NCBI GenBank assembly: GCA_035341015.1
Contig: DAOQUL010000007.1
Location: forward strand, 1 to 64,000
Source: JAKQIM01 sp029557965
GTDB lineage: Bacteria; Chloroflexota; Anaerolineae; Anaerolineales; UBA4823
Length of the DNA stretch: 64,000 nt
Direction of reading: 5' to 3'
Shown here: positions 30,601 through 45,600 of the stretch, in pieces
How positions within the stretch are numbered: position 1 is the first letter of the stretch
How the letters are laid out: the number at the start of each line of letters is the position of its first letter
The notes under the pieces: model-generated
Database searches by the model: none
Told to the model about the DNA's origin: nothing
What the model saw: the letters and a program-made list of their open reading frames with translations, nothing else
Translations under genes and position numbers: made by a program

Positions 30601-33600
30601 GCGCGTGCCAATGCCGAGCAAGAAGCAGGCAAGATTGTTGCTGATGCGCAGTCTAAGGCCAGTCACTTGGTACGCGAGGCCACCGAGCGGGCTGAATCGG
30701 CCAACCGCGACGTGCGCGTGGCTGCCGAAGCCGAAGCCTCTAAGATACGCGAGCAAGCCCAGGCTGAAGCTCAGGTAGAGCGCGATCGCATCTTGGGCGA
30801 GCTGCGCGGCCAGGTGGCGGCACTTTCGATCGCTGCGGCGCAGAAGTTGGTCGGCGAGGCGTTGGACGAGAAGCGCCAGCATGCCCTGATCGACGAGTTC
30901 TTCTCGGGCGTCAAATCGGGCAAGGTGACCGTGTTGGAAGGCACCGGCCTGAACGGCAGTTCGGCTGAGGTAACCAGCGCACTGCCCTTGACCCCCGCCG
31001 AGATGGAAACCGTCAAGCGGGACGTGCTTTCGAAGATCGGCAGCCAGGCCACCGTGTCTTTTCGGGTTGACCCCAATATCTTGGGCGGCCTGGTCATTCG
31101 TGCCGGTGGCAAGGTTCTGGACGCTTCTGTTTCTGGCCAGTTAGAAAGCTTACGCCAAACCCTGGCCTAATCCCTGGTCCCTGATCCGAAATTGGCTGTT
31201 TGCCGGCGTACAACCGGGATGCAGCCAATTTCGGGTTTTATTTATAGAAGGGTTTGCATTATTTGTATGAACACACCTGTTCGCCTGCGTGACCTGCTCA
31301 ACGAATTCCCCTTTCCCTACCAACTGCTGGGTGATGATGCCCTGGTGAGTGGGGTGGTGTTCGATTCGCGCCAGGTGCAGGCTGGCAGCCTGTTCGTAGC
31401 TGCCTCTGGAGAGTTTGCCGATGGGCATCGTTTCATCCCCGATGCCATCCAGCGCGGGGCGGCGGCGGTGGTGGGCAGCCAGGATCTGCCCGGGCTGGCA
31501 GTGCCTTATGTGCGCGTTCCAGATGGGCGCCAGGCTTTACCCCACCTGGCGGCCGCGTTTTATGGTTACCCGGCCCGCAAATTGACCATGTTGGGCGTGA
31601 CCGGCACGGATGGCAAGACTACCACCGTCAACCTGGTTTACCACATCATGCAGGCGGCAGGGCTAAAGGTTGGCATGATCTCAACCGTCAACGCAGTCAT
31701 CGGTCAGCAGGTGCTGGATACCGGCTTCCATGTCACCACGCCCGATGCCCCCGACGTTCAACGTTACCTGGCGCAGATGGTAGAGGCTGGCCTGACGCAT
31801 GCCGTGCTGGAGACCACTTCTCACGGTTGGGCACAGTACCGTGTGGATGCTTGCGAATTTGATGTAGGGGTGGTGACCAATATCACCCACGAGCATCTCA
31901 ATTATCATGGCACGTATGAAGCTTACCGGGCGGCCAAAGGGCGTTTGTTCACCAGCCTGGCTGAGACACACCCCAAGCCGCAGGGCAACCCGCGCCTGGC
32001 TGTGCTGAATCGGGATGACTCTTCGTATGGATACTTGAGTGATACGACAGGTGTCCCTCAAGTTACCTATGGTTTCGATCCATTGGCTGATCTGCGCCCC
32101 GAGCAGGTTGAACACCAGCCAGGCAGCCTATCTTTCACCGTCTGCGGTCTGGGCTTGCGTCTGCCGCTGCGTTGCATGCTGGCGGGCGAGTTCAACGTCT
32201 CTAACTGCCTGGCGGCTGTTGGGGCTACCGTGGTGGCCCTGGAAATTGATCCCCAGGCCGCCGCCCGCGGCATTGCTGCACTGCCGGGGGTGCCGGGACG
32301 CATGGAGCGCCTGGACCTGGGCCAGGATTTCACAGCCATTGTTGATTTTGCGCATACCCCCAATGCCCTCAAGCGCGCCCTCGAAGCCGCCCGCAAGATG
32401 GTGGGGGCAGGGCGCCTGATTGCCGTCTTTGGTTCGGCTGGGGCGCGCGATCAACTGAAACGTATCTTGATGGCAGAGGTGTCGGCCGAGCTGGCTGATA
32501 TGACCATCTTGACCGCTGAGGACCCGCGCACCGAATCCCTGGCGGACATCTTAGCCGCCATGTCGGCTGGGGCTGAGTCGCGCGGCGGGGTAGAGGGGCA
32601 GACCTTCTGGCGCATTCCTGACCGCGGCGAAGCCATCCGCTTCGCGGTCTCTCGCGCCCGCCCGGGCGATATCGTCATAGCTTGCGGCAAGGGGCATGAG
32701 CAGTCTATGTGTTTTGGCACCACAGAATATGCCTGGGACGACCGTACCGCCATGCGGGCGGCCTTGTCTGAGCGCCTGGGGATTGATGGGCCGGGTATGC
32801 CGTATTTGCCCACTCAAGAAGAATAGCGTGGTTTACAGATTATAGGACTTCGTTTAGATCAATATTGCGTGCCGCGGCCCGTTCTCGCCGCCAGGCCTCG
32901 CCTGTAGGCGGGGGTGCTTTCACCTGTTCCTCGGGGCGGCGCACCAGAGACATGGCGCCCTCAGGGCAAGCCAGCACGCAAACCCCACAGCCCACGCAGC
33001 GGATTTCATTTACGACCATCGTGGTTTCGATCGACAGGGCGTCAAACTGGCATTTGCTGAGGCACATGCCGCAGGTGTGGCATAACGATTCGTCCACCTG
33101 ATTAACGAATGCCGAGCGTGCCACCGCGTTGGCGATTCCGGCCTCGGCAATCCCGCGTAAGATGCCGCAAGAACAGGTACAGCAATTGCAGATGTAGTCA
33201 TGCCCATCTTGTTTATTGCTGAGCGAGTGCACCAGACCGGCTTCAGAAGCTCGCCGCAGGGTGGCCTTGGCTTGCTCCAGGGTCAGGGCCCGCACATCCG
33301 AAAGGCCATCAAACTCGCCCGGCTTGTCACTGAATACCATGCACACATCCAGTGGGTGCTGGCAGCCTTCTCCGATGAGCGCCTTTTGTTGGCGGCAAAT
33401 ACAATCTACCACCCCCCAGGCTTTTGCCTTAGCCAGGATATCCTCGGCAGATTCGAAGGGCAAGATCTCCATGTCGTTGCGAATCGCTTCGCCAACCGGA
33501 ATGACGCGGTGATAGCTGGGTTCAATTCTCAGGGTCTGGGAAAAAGAAGAACGAAAATATTCTTCAATCAGGCGCGCCAGTTCTTCGTCTAGCCGCCCGT

Positions 33601-36600
33601 TCTGGTTTTCGTAAAAGCCCACCACAAAAGGGATCAGACCATACCCCAGCCCGCCTTCGCAGCGCCCAGCCTTGATCAGGCCGCGGCGGGTCATATTTTT
33701 GAGCATGGTGCGCACGGGTTGTAGCTCGCCGCCTATCCGCTCGATGATTTGGGCCGGCGTCTCCAGGGTCAGGCGCAGGTTCGCCGCCAGGTCGGCTTCC
33801 TCGGGGCTGAAGAGCCGGGCCAGCAGGCGCAGCTCGGCGCCATCCGGTGCGGGTGGGAAGCCGTTTGGCAGGGCATCCAGGCGCGCCGCCAGACGCTGGT
33901 AAGCTGTGTTTTCGGTCACAGCAGGTCTCCCAGCCGGTCAAATTCAGCCTGGAATTGGGCGGTGTACCAGGCCTTTTCGGTCTGGCTTAATAAACTGGCC
34001 CGGATTGCATTCAGGCTGGCCTGTTGGAGCTCGGCCGCCGTGAAGCCAAAATGCTCCACCAAAGCCTGGTATTCCTGGTTCAGGCTGGTCTGGAACATGG
34101 GAGGATCATCGGAATTAACGGTGATGAGCAGACCAGCATCCCATAAACGGTGCAGGGGGTGCTGCGCATAGTCACGATATACCCCCAGGCGCAGGTTGCT
34201 GGTGGGGCAGACTTCCAACGCGATCTGCCGCTGGCGCAGGTATTCGACCAGCTCGGGGTCTTCGATACAGCGTACCCCGTGGCCCAGGCGGTCGGCGTGC
34301 AGCAGCTTGATCGCCCCCCAAATGCTGTCAGGCCCGGCGGTTTCACCGGCGTGGGGTACGCTTGGCATGCCTGCCTGGCGTGCCTTCTCAAAGGTGGCGG
34401 TGAACATAGCTGGGGGGCCGTTGACTTCATCGCCGCCCAGTCCCAACGCCACCACGCCCTGGGTCCGGGCCGCCAGGGCAATCTCCAGCAGCGCGTCTTG
34501 CTCGCTGGGGTTGTTGCGCACAATATCAAAGACCCAATTCCAGCGCACGCCAAAGTCGGCGGCGGCGCGCCCCCGCCCGACATTTAAGGCTTCCAAGATC
34601 ACCTGCCAGGGCAGGCCCGTTGTGGTCATATTGGTGATCATGCTGAAGGTCACTTCGGCATAGCGAATGTTTTGCCAGGAGCATTGGCGGCCAAATTCGT
34701 AGGCGATTAGATCGTAATCCTCGGGTGTGCGCAGGCACTTGGTTACCGTGAGGTATACATCCAGGAAGTGGTCGAAATCGCGAAAGCGGTAAAATGCTTC
34801 TGATCCGCTAACATCCTGGAATGGCAGTTGAATATGATTACGCTCAGCCAGCCTGAGCAAAGTTTCGGGTCGGATCGAGCCTTCTAGATGCACGTGCAGC
34901 TCGGCCTTGGGCATTTTTTGGGCAAAATCGGCAAGAGGCATTTTTAAGCTTTCTCTGTGTACTCTCTGTGGTGAGGCTTGGATTTTTGCAACCTGATTAC
35001 ATCAGGTTCTGATTCATCCCGGCCTGCAGGCGGCGGTACTGCTCGCTGTTGGCATATTGGCGGATATGATTGATGCGCTTGATGATCATGGGGTGAGTAG
35101 CCAGCAGCTCGCCCAGGTTGCCCGAAAGGCTGTCGTCTTCACTTTCAATGCGCGCCAGGGCATTCTCTAAGGCAGCCTGGCTGTGAATTGCAGCCGGGCC
35201 GGCCTCGATCTTGATCAAGGCGCTGATGGCCTTGCGCGGGTTGGCACAGGCCAGCATCCCGGCCCGGTCAGCCGAATATTCGCAAGCCCGGTTCCACCAG
35301 CGGAAGGCTACTTCCATTAATAATAGTGCACCAGTCGAACTGGGGATGCCCGCCATCCCGCCCACCAGCGTGTTCAGCCAGGTATGCCCCAGGCGCACAT
35401 GACCCATCTCGTGCCCAATGATGAACTGTAATTCGTCGCGATCCATCAATTGGAACAGGGCCGAGTGGAGCACGATGGCCTTGGGCGAGGTGATGCCGAA
35501 GGTGTATGCATTGACAACCCTGCTGGGCACGATGAAAACATCCACCGGCTCAACCTGCAGGCGTTCAGCGGCTTCTTGCAGCACCGGCCTCAATTCAGGC
35601 GCTGCCTCTTCTGCCCGCCGGGCGGTTTGCAAGAGCTGCTGGTGGTGGGCCCGGCTGGAGAAATAACCCATCACCACTCCTGCAACCACAAATACCGCGC
35701 TCAGGCAGACTGTAGCGCCGGCCGTCAAGGCGATAACGCCAAAAACCAACAGTAGGGTAACCCCTAAAATGAGGTGTTCGTTGGCATAACGGTACGAGGT
35801 GGTGTCGAAGCGGCGGGCCATAAGCGTATCCTTTTGACGATGAGCGTATAATGGCTAATTTTACTCGATTAACCTGGACCTGTAATGCGGGCTTTAACTG
35901 CCGCCTGAGTTATGGTATAATCCCCCCGCTATGATCTACAATTTCCGTTCGGCTCAAGTGCTCGTGATTGGGGTGCGTGGGTTCATCGCCCAGGGGCTCC
36001 TCGAAACGCGCCTGTAGCCAAACTTTGCATTGCTTTGTTTGTTCTTGCGCCGCAGGCTTGCCCTGCGGCGTTTTCATTTCTTGTAATAGATTTATCTGAG
36101 GTGTTTTATGATCGCGATCCAACTTTCGAATATCAAGCTCGTCCTGGGCGCTCACACTTTGTTCGAGAACCTGGCCTGGGAAATTCAGCATGATCAAAAG
36201 GTCGGCCTGATTGGTGCCAACGGGGCGGGGAAATCCTCGCTTTTCAAGCTCATCACCGGCGAATACGCCCCTGAGCCTGGGGGCACGGTGGTGCGTGCCC
36301 GCGGTGTGACAGTAGGCTATTTGCCGCAGCAGCCAGAGTTTGATCCCGGGCAGACGGCTTTTGCCGCCGCCCTGGCGGGCAATCCCCGCCTGGCTGATCT
36401 GCGTCGCGAATTGGAGCAGATTGAGGTCTCTCTGGGCGAGCCGGCAGTCTATAATCGGCCTTCTGCCCTGCAGCGTGCTTTGCAAACTCAAGAGCGCTTG
36501 CTAGAAGAATACCTGGCCCTGGGCGGCGACGATTACCCCCAGCGCGTGCGACAGGTATTGGCCAACCTGGGCCTGCCCGAAACTGACCTGGACAAGCCTC

Positions 36601-39600
36601 TGCAGGTGTTGAGCGGAGGCCAAAAGAAACTGGTGGGATTGGCGCGCCTGCTGCTGGCAAAACCGGATGTGCTGTTATTGGACGAGCCAGATAACCACCT
36701 GGACTTGCCCGCCAAGACTTTTTTGGAACGCACCATTGCCGGTTACCCTGGGGCGGTAGTGCTCATTTCTCATGACCGCTATCTGCTGGATGCGTCTGTA
36801 ACGCACATAGCCGAGATTGAAGATGGCCGCCTGACCACTTTCACCGGCGATTATTCGGCTTACATCTTGGATAAGGAAGAACGCCTGGCGCGCCAGGAAG
36901 AGTTGTTCCGCGTCCAGCAGCACGAGATTGGCCGCCTGGAAGTGGCGATCAAGCGCTATGCCTTGTGGGGTAAGATCTACGACAATGAAAAGTTTGCTGC
37001 ACGCGCCAAATCGATGCAAAAACGCCTGGACAAGATGGACAAGATTGACCGCCCGGTAACCGAACGGCGGCGGATGGGCTTGCAGCTTAACGGCTGGCGC
37101 GGCTCAAACAAGGTGCTGGAATTGCAGCAGGTGAGCAAAGCATATGGCAAGCGTCGTTTATTCCATGCCCTCGAGCAGACCATCTGGCACGGCGAGCGGG
37201 TGGGCCTGATTGGGCCGAATGGATCGGGCAAATCGGTGCTCTTGCGCATGCTCTTGAGCCAAGAGCAGCCTGATGCCGGGGAAATCGTGTTGGGGCCAAG
37301 TGTGCAAGTGGGTTATTACGCCCAAGAGCATGAGACGCTTGACTTCAACCAGACCCTGGTCGATGCGGTGCGCTCGGTGGCCGCGTTGAGCGAATCCAAT
37401 GCTGTTTCCTTCCTGATTCGTTACCTGTTCACCTACAAGCAGACCACCCAGAAGATTGGTGATCTCTCGGGCGGCGAGCGCAGCCGCCTGCAGTTAGCCC
37501 TGCTGGTGCTCTCGGGCGCCAATTTCTTGCTGCTGGATGAGCCAACCAACAACCTGGATATTGCCTCGGCCGAGGTGCTGGAGCAAGCCCTGGATGTTTT
37601 TGTGGGCACGGTGCTGGTGGTTTCGCACGACCGCTATTTCTTGGATCGGACGGTTGATCGCCTGCTGGTCATCGATGGCGGGGAGGTGCGATCATACCAG
37701 GGCGGATATTCGGATTATTTATCTGCTTCATAATCAAAAGGAGCGGCCCATGTGAGCCGCTCCTTTTGATTACGGTTAATTTATCTTCGATCGCGTCGAT
37801 CGCGGTCGCGGTTGCCACCTGGGCGACCACCGCGGTCTCCGCCCGGACGGCCACCGGGCCGCCCACCACGGTCACCGCTTGGGCGACCACCGGTGGGGCG
37901 GTCGTGCGAGATGGCTTCTTCCAGGGTCCAGCCTTCGAGCACGGCTTGGCGCGAGAGGCGCACTTTGCCGTTCTCGTCGATGTTGGTGATCATAACGGTG
38001 ATCTCATCGCCCATCCCGACCACGTCTTCGACCTTGTTGACGCGCTCGCTGTCGAGTTGCGAGATGTGCACCATACCGTCAATACCGGGCATGATTTCAA
38101 CGAAGGCGCCGAAATCGGCAATGCGCACCACCTTACCGGTGTAAATGCGCCCGACCACGGGCACCTCGGTCAGCGCTTCCACCATCTCGCGGGCGCGCTG
38201 GGCGGCAGGGCCGTCGCTGGCGGCGATGAAAACGCTGCCGTCATCTTCGATGTCGATCTTGACGCCGGTCTGTTCCTGGATGCTGCGGATGATCTTGCCG
38301 CCAGGACCGATCACCGCACCAATCTTGTCAACTGGGATGTGCAAGACGGTGATGCGCGGGGCAAAAGGCTTTAGCTCGGTGCGAGGCTCAGGAATAATCT
38401 CGAGGATCTTGCCCAGGATGAAGAGGCGTGCCTCCAAGGCCTGTGCCAGCGCTTGCGACATGATCTCGGGCGTGATTCCCTTGATCTTAATGTCCATCTG
38501 CAGGGCGGTGATGCCATCGCGTGTACCAGCGACTTTGAAGTCCATATCGCCCAGGTGATCTTCCAGGCCCTGAATATCGGTCAGCACCGCGTAGCGGTCG
38601 CCTTCTTTGATCAGGCCCATGGCAGCGCCAGCTACCGGGGCTTTGATCGGCACACCAGTATCCATCAGGGCCAGGGTTGAGCCGCAAACCGAGGCCATGG
38701 AACTGGAGCCGTTAGAAGCCAGCACCTCAGAGACCAGGCGCAGGGTGTAGGGGAAGTCAGCTTCGGTCGGGATGACCGGCAGCAGGGCGCGCTCAGCCAG
38801 GGCGCCGTGCCCAATCTCGCGTCGAGATGAACTGCGCGCTGGGCGTACTTCACCCGTGCAGAAGGGCGGGAAGTTGTAGTGATGCATGTAACGCTTGGAT
38901 GCCATGCCGGTCAGGCTGTCAATTTCCTGAGCGTCGCGCGGGGTTCCGAGCGTAGCCAGAGTTAAGACCTGGGTTTCGCCGCGGGTGAACAGGCCAGAGC
39001 CATGGGCGCGCGGGCTGAGCCCGACCTCGCCCCAAATGGGGCGGATTTCGGTCAGGGCGCGGCCATCTGGGCGCTTGCCCTGTTCCAAAATGCGCTGGCG
39101 GACAACCTTTTTATAGGCTTCTTCAAAGGCTTCTTTGGCATTGCCGGCCAGGGTTTCGTCCTGGGCAGTTATTTCGGCCACAACTTCGTTGCGCAGTGCG
39201 TCAATGGCGGCAGCCAGTTCGGCCTTGCCATGAACACTGTCGAGGATCTCGTGCATGCGGGCGGCAGAGCGCTCGTAAACTGGCTGTTCGATGTCTGTCG
39301 AGACGGCAAAGGATGTGTAAGTACGCTTGGCTTTGCCAACCTGGCGAGCCATCTCTTCTTGTACATCGATCAAGGGCCGCAGGGCCTGGTGGCCGAAGTT
39401 CAACGCCTCGATCATCACGCTCTCAGTCACTTCTTTGGCACCGCATTCCACCATCAAGATGGCATCGCGCGTGCCCGCCAGGCGCAGATCCAGGTCAGAT
39501 GTCTCCATCTGGGCGCTGGTGGGGTTGATAACAAACTGGCCTTCAATACGGCCCACGCGCACGGCCCCTACGGGCCCGCCCCAGGGCGCGTCTGAGATCA

Positions 39601-42600
39601 TCATCGCGGCTGAAGCAGCGTTGATCGCAAGAACATCAATCGGGTTCTCGCCATCTACTGAGAATGAGTACATGGTGACTTGCACGTCATTGCGCAGGTC
39701 CTTGGGGAAGAGCGGGCGCAGCGGGCGGTCCGTCAGGCGGGCGATGAGAATGGCCTCTTCGGTTGGGCGGCCTTCGCGACGGAAGAAGGAACCGGGGATG
39801 CGTCCACCGGCGTACATGCGTTCTTCGTAATCCACGGTGAGTGGGAAGAAGTCGATCCCAGGGCGCACCTCGGGACTCATGGTGGCTGCGGCGAAGATCA
39901 TGGTCTCGCCCAATTGAACGGTCACAGCGCCGCCTGCCTGGCCTGCTAACTTGCCAGTCTCAAACAGCACAGTCTTCCCGCCAACGACAGCCTGGAATTG
40001 TTTTGCTTCGGGTTTCATTAAATATTTCTCCTATGTATTGGCTACCCGAGATCGAACAGGTGATACCCATATCACTTGTTTCTGCGGGTACTTATTTGGT
40101 TTTCCCCCAGGTCAGAAACTGAGAGCTGATGGCAACGGGAACCTGAAAGATTCTACGTTGTCCGCGGCCTTCAATTCCCGACCCAGGCGGTTGCTTTGTA
40201 GAAGGCCGTGCAGAGGTCTGCACGGCCTTCTACTTGATCAGATTATTTGCGGCGAATGTTCAACTTGTCGGTCAACGCCATGTAGCGCTGGTACTCGTTG
40301 CGGCGAACATAGGCTAGCAAGCGGCGGCGTTGACCAACCAGCTTGAGCAGGCCACGCCGAGATGATTCGTCGTGCTTGTGGGTGCGCAGGTGTTCGGTCA
40401 GTTGAGCAATACGGCTGCTCAACAGGGCGATCTGCACGTCCGGCGAACCGGTGTCGCTCGCATGGCGAGCAAAGGTGGTGATTGTTTTGGTCTTGGATTC
40501 CTTGTCCATGACATCTGCTCCTTTAGTATAATATAGCCACTAGCAGGTCTCCAGGCAGGCAGCCAATGGCCGCCGGCCGGTCTAGTCAGCGGGGGGGATT
40601 ATACCACAAATTTTGGCGGAAAACGAATCTGGCCAATCAGGAGTTCTTTGGTATAATTTGGCCGAACGATGGGTAAATTGGGAAGGGAAAACAGTATATA
40701 AACCCCTTATTAAGTTTTCGGGAGCATCTGAGTATGGATAAAGAAGAGTATTTGAAGTTGTATTACGAGATGGTGCTGATCCGCCTGGTGGAAGAGCAGG
40801 CTGCCCAGCTATATCAGCAGGGCAAGATCGGCGGCTTTCTGCACCTTTACATTGGGCAAGAGGCCGTTAGTACCGGCCTGATCTCTGCCCGCAAGCCGCA
40901 AGACCGGGTCATCACAGCTTATCGCGATCATGGTGTCGCCATCAACTGTGGTCTGTCAGCCGAGGAGGTGGTCGCCGAGCTGCTCGGCAAGGTCACGGGC
41001 TGCTCGCAGGGCAAAGGCGGCTCGATGCACATGGCAGACGTGAAGAAAAATTTCTGGGGCGGGCATGCCATTGTGGGGGCGCACCTGCCAATTGCTTCGG
41101 GCCTGGCCCTGGGTGACAAATACAAGGGCACCGATGGCGTTACCATCTGCATGTTTGGCGATGGGGCCACAAACATCGGTTACTTTCACGAAGCCCTCAA
41201 CCTCTCGCAGGTTTGGAAACTGCCTGTTTTGTGGGTTTGTGAAAACAACCAGTATGGCATGGGTACGGCAGTGGAGCGCGCCTCGGCGGTTTCAGAGATC
41301 CGCCAGAAAGCCGAAGGCTACGGCATCCCGAACGGGCGCGTGGACGGAATGAATGTGTTGGAAGTGCGCCGCGCCGCTGAAGATGCCCTGAACTACCTGC
41401 GCACCGGCCAGGGGCCTTACTTCATGGAGATCATGACCTACCGCTTCCGCGGCCATTCAATGGGCGACCCCGAACGCTACCGGCAGTCAGAAGAGGTCAA
41501 GTGCTGGCAAGAAAATGACCCAATTGGTATTTATCATAAATACCTGGTGGATGAGAAGATCGCCACCGCGGCTGAACTGCGCGCCATTGATTCGCGTGTG
41601 GCCGACGAGGTGGATGCGGCAGTCAAATTTGCCGAATCCAGCCCCGAACCCGCACCTGAAGCGCTCTTTGAACATATCTATGTAGAACAATAGAAGGAAT
41701 CTACTTATGGCAAGAATAACGATGCGTGAAGCGATTTCTCAAGCCTTATGGGAAGAGATGGAGCGCGATCCCAATGTCTTCATCCTGGGCGAGGAAGTAG
41801 GCGTATGGGGCGGCACTTATGCGGTTACCAAGGGTTTCTACGATCATTTTGGCGGCGATCGCGTGCGCGATACCCCCATTGCCGAAGCCGCCATTATCGG
41901 CGCTGCAATTGGCTCCGCCATGACCGGCCTGCGCCCGGTAGCAGAGTTGATGACGATCAACTTTGCTTTCTCGGCCATGGATCACATAGTTAATGAAGCT
42001 GCTAAGATGCATTACATGTTTGCCGGCCAGATGGTCTTGCCGATGGTCATCCGTGCTGTCGGCGGCGGTGGGCGTCAGTTGGGTGCTACCCATTCCCAGA
42101 CACCAGACGCCATTTTTGCTCACTTCCCCGGCTTGAAAGTGGTGGCCCCTGGTACACCCGAGGATGCCAAGGGGTTGATGAAATCGGCCATTCGTTCCAA
42201 CGACCCGGTGCTGTTCATCGAACATGCCACGCTTTACCAGGTGCGCGGCGAAGTGCCCGATGGCGATTACAGCACCCCGATCGGTGTTTCTAAGGTGCAG
42301 CGTCCTGGCAAGGATGTGACCATCGTTACTTACAGCAAAATGCTAGAAATCTCCACCAAAGCTGCCGACCAATTGGCGCGCGAGGGGATCGATGTTGAGA
42401 TTGTTGATCTGCGCTCGCTGCGTCCTTTGGATATGGGGCCGGTGCTTGAGTCCTTCAAAAAGACCAACCGCGCTGTGATCGTAGAAGAGGGCTGGCGTTC
42501 TTACGGCGTTGGCTCTGAAGTGGCCGCTCGCATCTACGAAGAAGCGTTTGATTACGTCGACGCGCCCATCCGCCGCGTGGCGCAAAAAGAAGTTCCTCTA

Positions 42601-45600
42601 CCTTATAATCGCACATTAGAGCAGATGGCCCTGCCGCAAGTAGAAGATGTGATCCAGGCGGTCAAGGAGGTGCTGTAATGGCTGAATTGGTTACCATGCC
42701 CAAGCTGGGCTTTGATATGGCTGAAGGCACCCTGGTGCGTTGGGTCATTGGCGAAGGCCAGCCCGTCAGCAAGGGGGCTGTATTGGCTGAGATTGAAACA
42801 GACAAGGCCACGGTGGAAGTCGAATCGGCTTATGATGGCTTTGTGTTGAAACACCTGGTGCCGCAAGGCGAAAGTGTGCCGGTCAACACCCCCATTGCCG
42901 TGGTAGGCGCTGAGGGTGAGAGTGTTGATGTCCCCGGTACAGCCGGGCCCTCCGAGCCGGCTTCTAAGCCGGCTGAAAAAGCCGCCGCGCCTGCCGTAGC
43001 GGCAGCCAGCCAGTCCCCCGCAGCGGTTGCCTCGCCTGTCCAGCCTGCCGAGCCCGGATTGCCAGGCGGACGGCGCGCTTCTCCATTGGCGCGGCGAGTT
43101 GCGGCTGAGAAAAACCTGGATTTGAATACTATCCAGGGCAGCGGTCCAGGCGGACGGATCACCAAGCGCGATGTTGAAGCCTACCTGGCCCATCCTCCAG
43201 CAGTTTCTGCCCCCGCGGCGGCTCTGCCTGCCCCGGGAACCCCGGCGGTTTTGCCGCCCGCTCTCGAGACGCGCCGCATCCCGCTCAGCCGCTTGCGCTC
43301 TGCCATTGCGCGCCGCATGGTTGAAGCCACTACCCAGGCGCCGCATTTTTATGTCACTCGCGATATCGACATGGCGGCCGCAATGGGCTTGAGAAAACAG
43401 ATCAACGACTTCCTGCCAGAAGAAGAGAAGATTTCCGTCAACGATTTCATCGTCAAGGCGGCGGCTCTGGCTCTGCGCGAGATGCCAAATTTGAACGCCT
43501 CCATTGACCTCGCCAAAGAAGAGATCATCCAACATGGCGCGGTGAACATGGGGGTGGCTGTGGCATTGGAGAGCGGTCTAATGACCGTCGTTTGCCGGGA
43601 TGCAGATCGCAAGGCCCTGCGCCAGGTGGCTGCTGAATTGCGCGCTGTGGTCAACCGGGCCCGTGATGGCAAGGTGCGCCCTGAAGACATTGAGGGCTCT
43701 ACGTTTACCATCAGCAACCTGGGCATGTTCGACGTGGAGCATTTCACCGCCATCATCAACCCGCCTGAGGCGGGTATCCTGGCGGTTGGATCTGTGCGCC
43801 AGGTGCCTGTGGTGGCCAACGGTGAGCTTGCGATCGGCACGCGCATGAAGGTGACCCTTTCGGTGGATCATCGCGTCAGCGATGGGGCTGAGGGGGCCCG
43901 TTTCTTGCAGGTGTTAGCCAGGTACCTTGAGGCCCCCGTGCGTTTATTGCTTTGACCATTAACCGCGCCCTGCATTACAAATTTGCAAACGAGTCCTTAG
44001 GCGAATGTGACTTGTGAAGACAAACACAAGGTATAATCATATGGGGAGGGTAAACCCATGATTTCACGCACATTCACGCCGCGCATCCTGGTTGTCGATG
44101 ACGACCTGGATACATTGGGCTTGATCCGAATGGTTTTAAAGCGTGCTGGTTACGATGTGACAACCGCATCCCGCTGGGAGGAAGTGACCGATCGATTGGA
44201 GATGTCGAAAGAAGCCAATACTCCCTTCGACCTGGTTATCTTGGATATTATGATGCCGGGCCATTCCGGTTATGATGTGTTCAGGGCCATGGAAGTTGTT
44301 CTACGCAAAATGCCGCCGGTTATTTTCCTCTCGGCCAAGAACACCGTAGACGCCATGGTCACAGCCAGTGAATTGGGGGCGGCCAAATACTTGACCAAGC
44401 CAACCACCCCCGAAAAGCTCTTGGATGCGGTGCGCAACGTGTTGAATCGCGCCCGCTGATTGCGAAATAAGCATGGCCTCGCCCGATTACGAGCTGCGTT
44501 ACTTCCAGGCTGCATCAGCCAGCCTGGAAGATTACCTGCTCTCCAAAGAATTATACTGGATGCTGCACCTCACGGTGCCTATTGGCAGCCCGCCTTACCC
44601 TCCCCTGACCCTGGACGGGCTGTTATTGGCTCGGGCGCGTTTGCATGGATACGCCCTTTCTGGCATCCAACTATCTCGCTTTCAGAACATTTGTGCCCAG
44701 ATGGATGCGCTGCGCAGCCGCTGGCGGGTGGCTTGGGAGCAAAAGGCGGTCCGCAGCTTCCGCTCCAGGTTAAATCTTTGGCGAGACTTCATCGATGAAT
44801 ATGGCGCCAATCCCAGCGAGCATGCTGATCGTTATCCATATGAGATCCGCCTGCGCGTCATGCTCCAGCTATTGGAGTATGATGCCCATCCCATGATCCA
44901 TGCCGAGCTGGAATTGTTGGAACATCTTGACGGCCTGTTAAAATCTCGCCTGGCACCGGGCGGATTCATTTGGGATGCCGAGCTGGAAAAAGCTTTCCCA
45001 GCAGATGTATATTGGTACTTGTACGGCCTGCTGCCATAGTCTTCATTAAATCCTCTGATCAGAAATGTCTGCTTTGATTTGATATGAAAGCATTGATTGT
45101 TGACGACGACGAGAATTATCGCCGTCTCTTGTCTACGCTCTTGGTAGGTGGGGGGTACGAGGTCGTTGAGGCTGTAGATGGCAGCCAAGCCTGGCAGATG
45201 TTACAAGCCGAGCCCATTCCGTTGGTGCTGACGGATTGGATGATGCCCGAGATGGACGGGCTGGATTTGATCCAGGCCATTCGTTCTGCGAACTTCCCTT
45301 ACTATACCTATATTATCTTGTTGACTGCTCGCCAGCGGCGCGGTGACGTGATCAGTGGATTAGAATCTGGCACCGATGACTACGTGATCAAGCCGTTTGA
45401 CCTGGCAGAGTTGAAGGCCCGCCTGGGGATCGCTGAGCGCATCCTCTCGCTCGAGACGCGCCTGCGCGAAGCGCTGGAGAAAGCGTCTTACTACGCGACC
45501 CGCGACAGCCTGACTGGTGCGCTTAACCGCCGCGCTTTGTACGAATGGGCCGAACAGGTCATTGCCGGCGCAGCCGCTGGGCAGTCTTTTCTGACCGTCA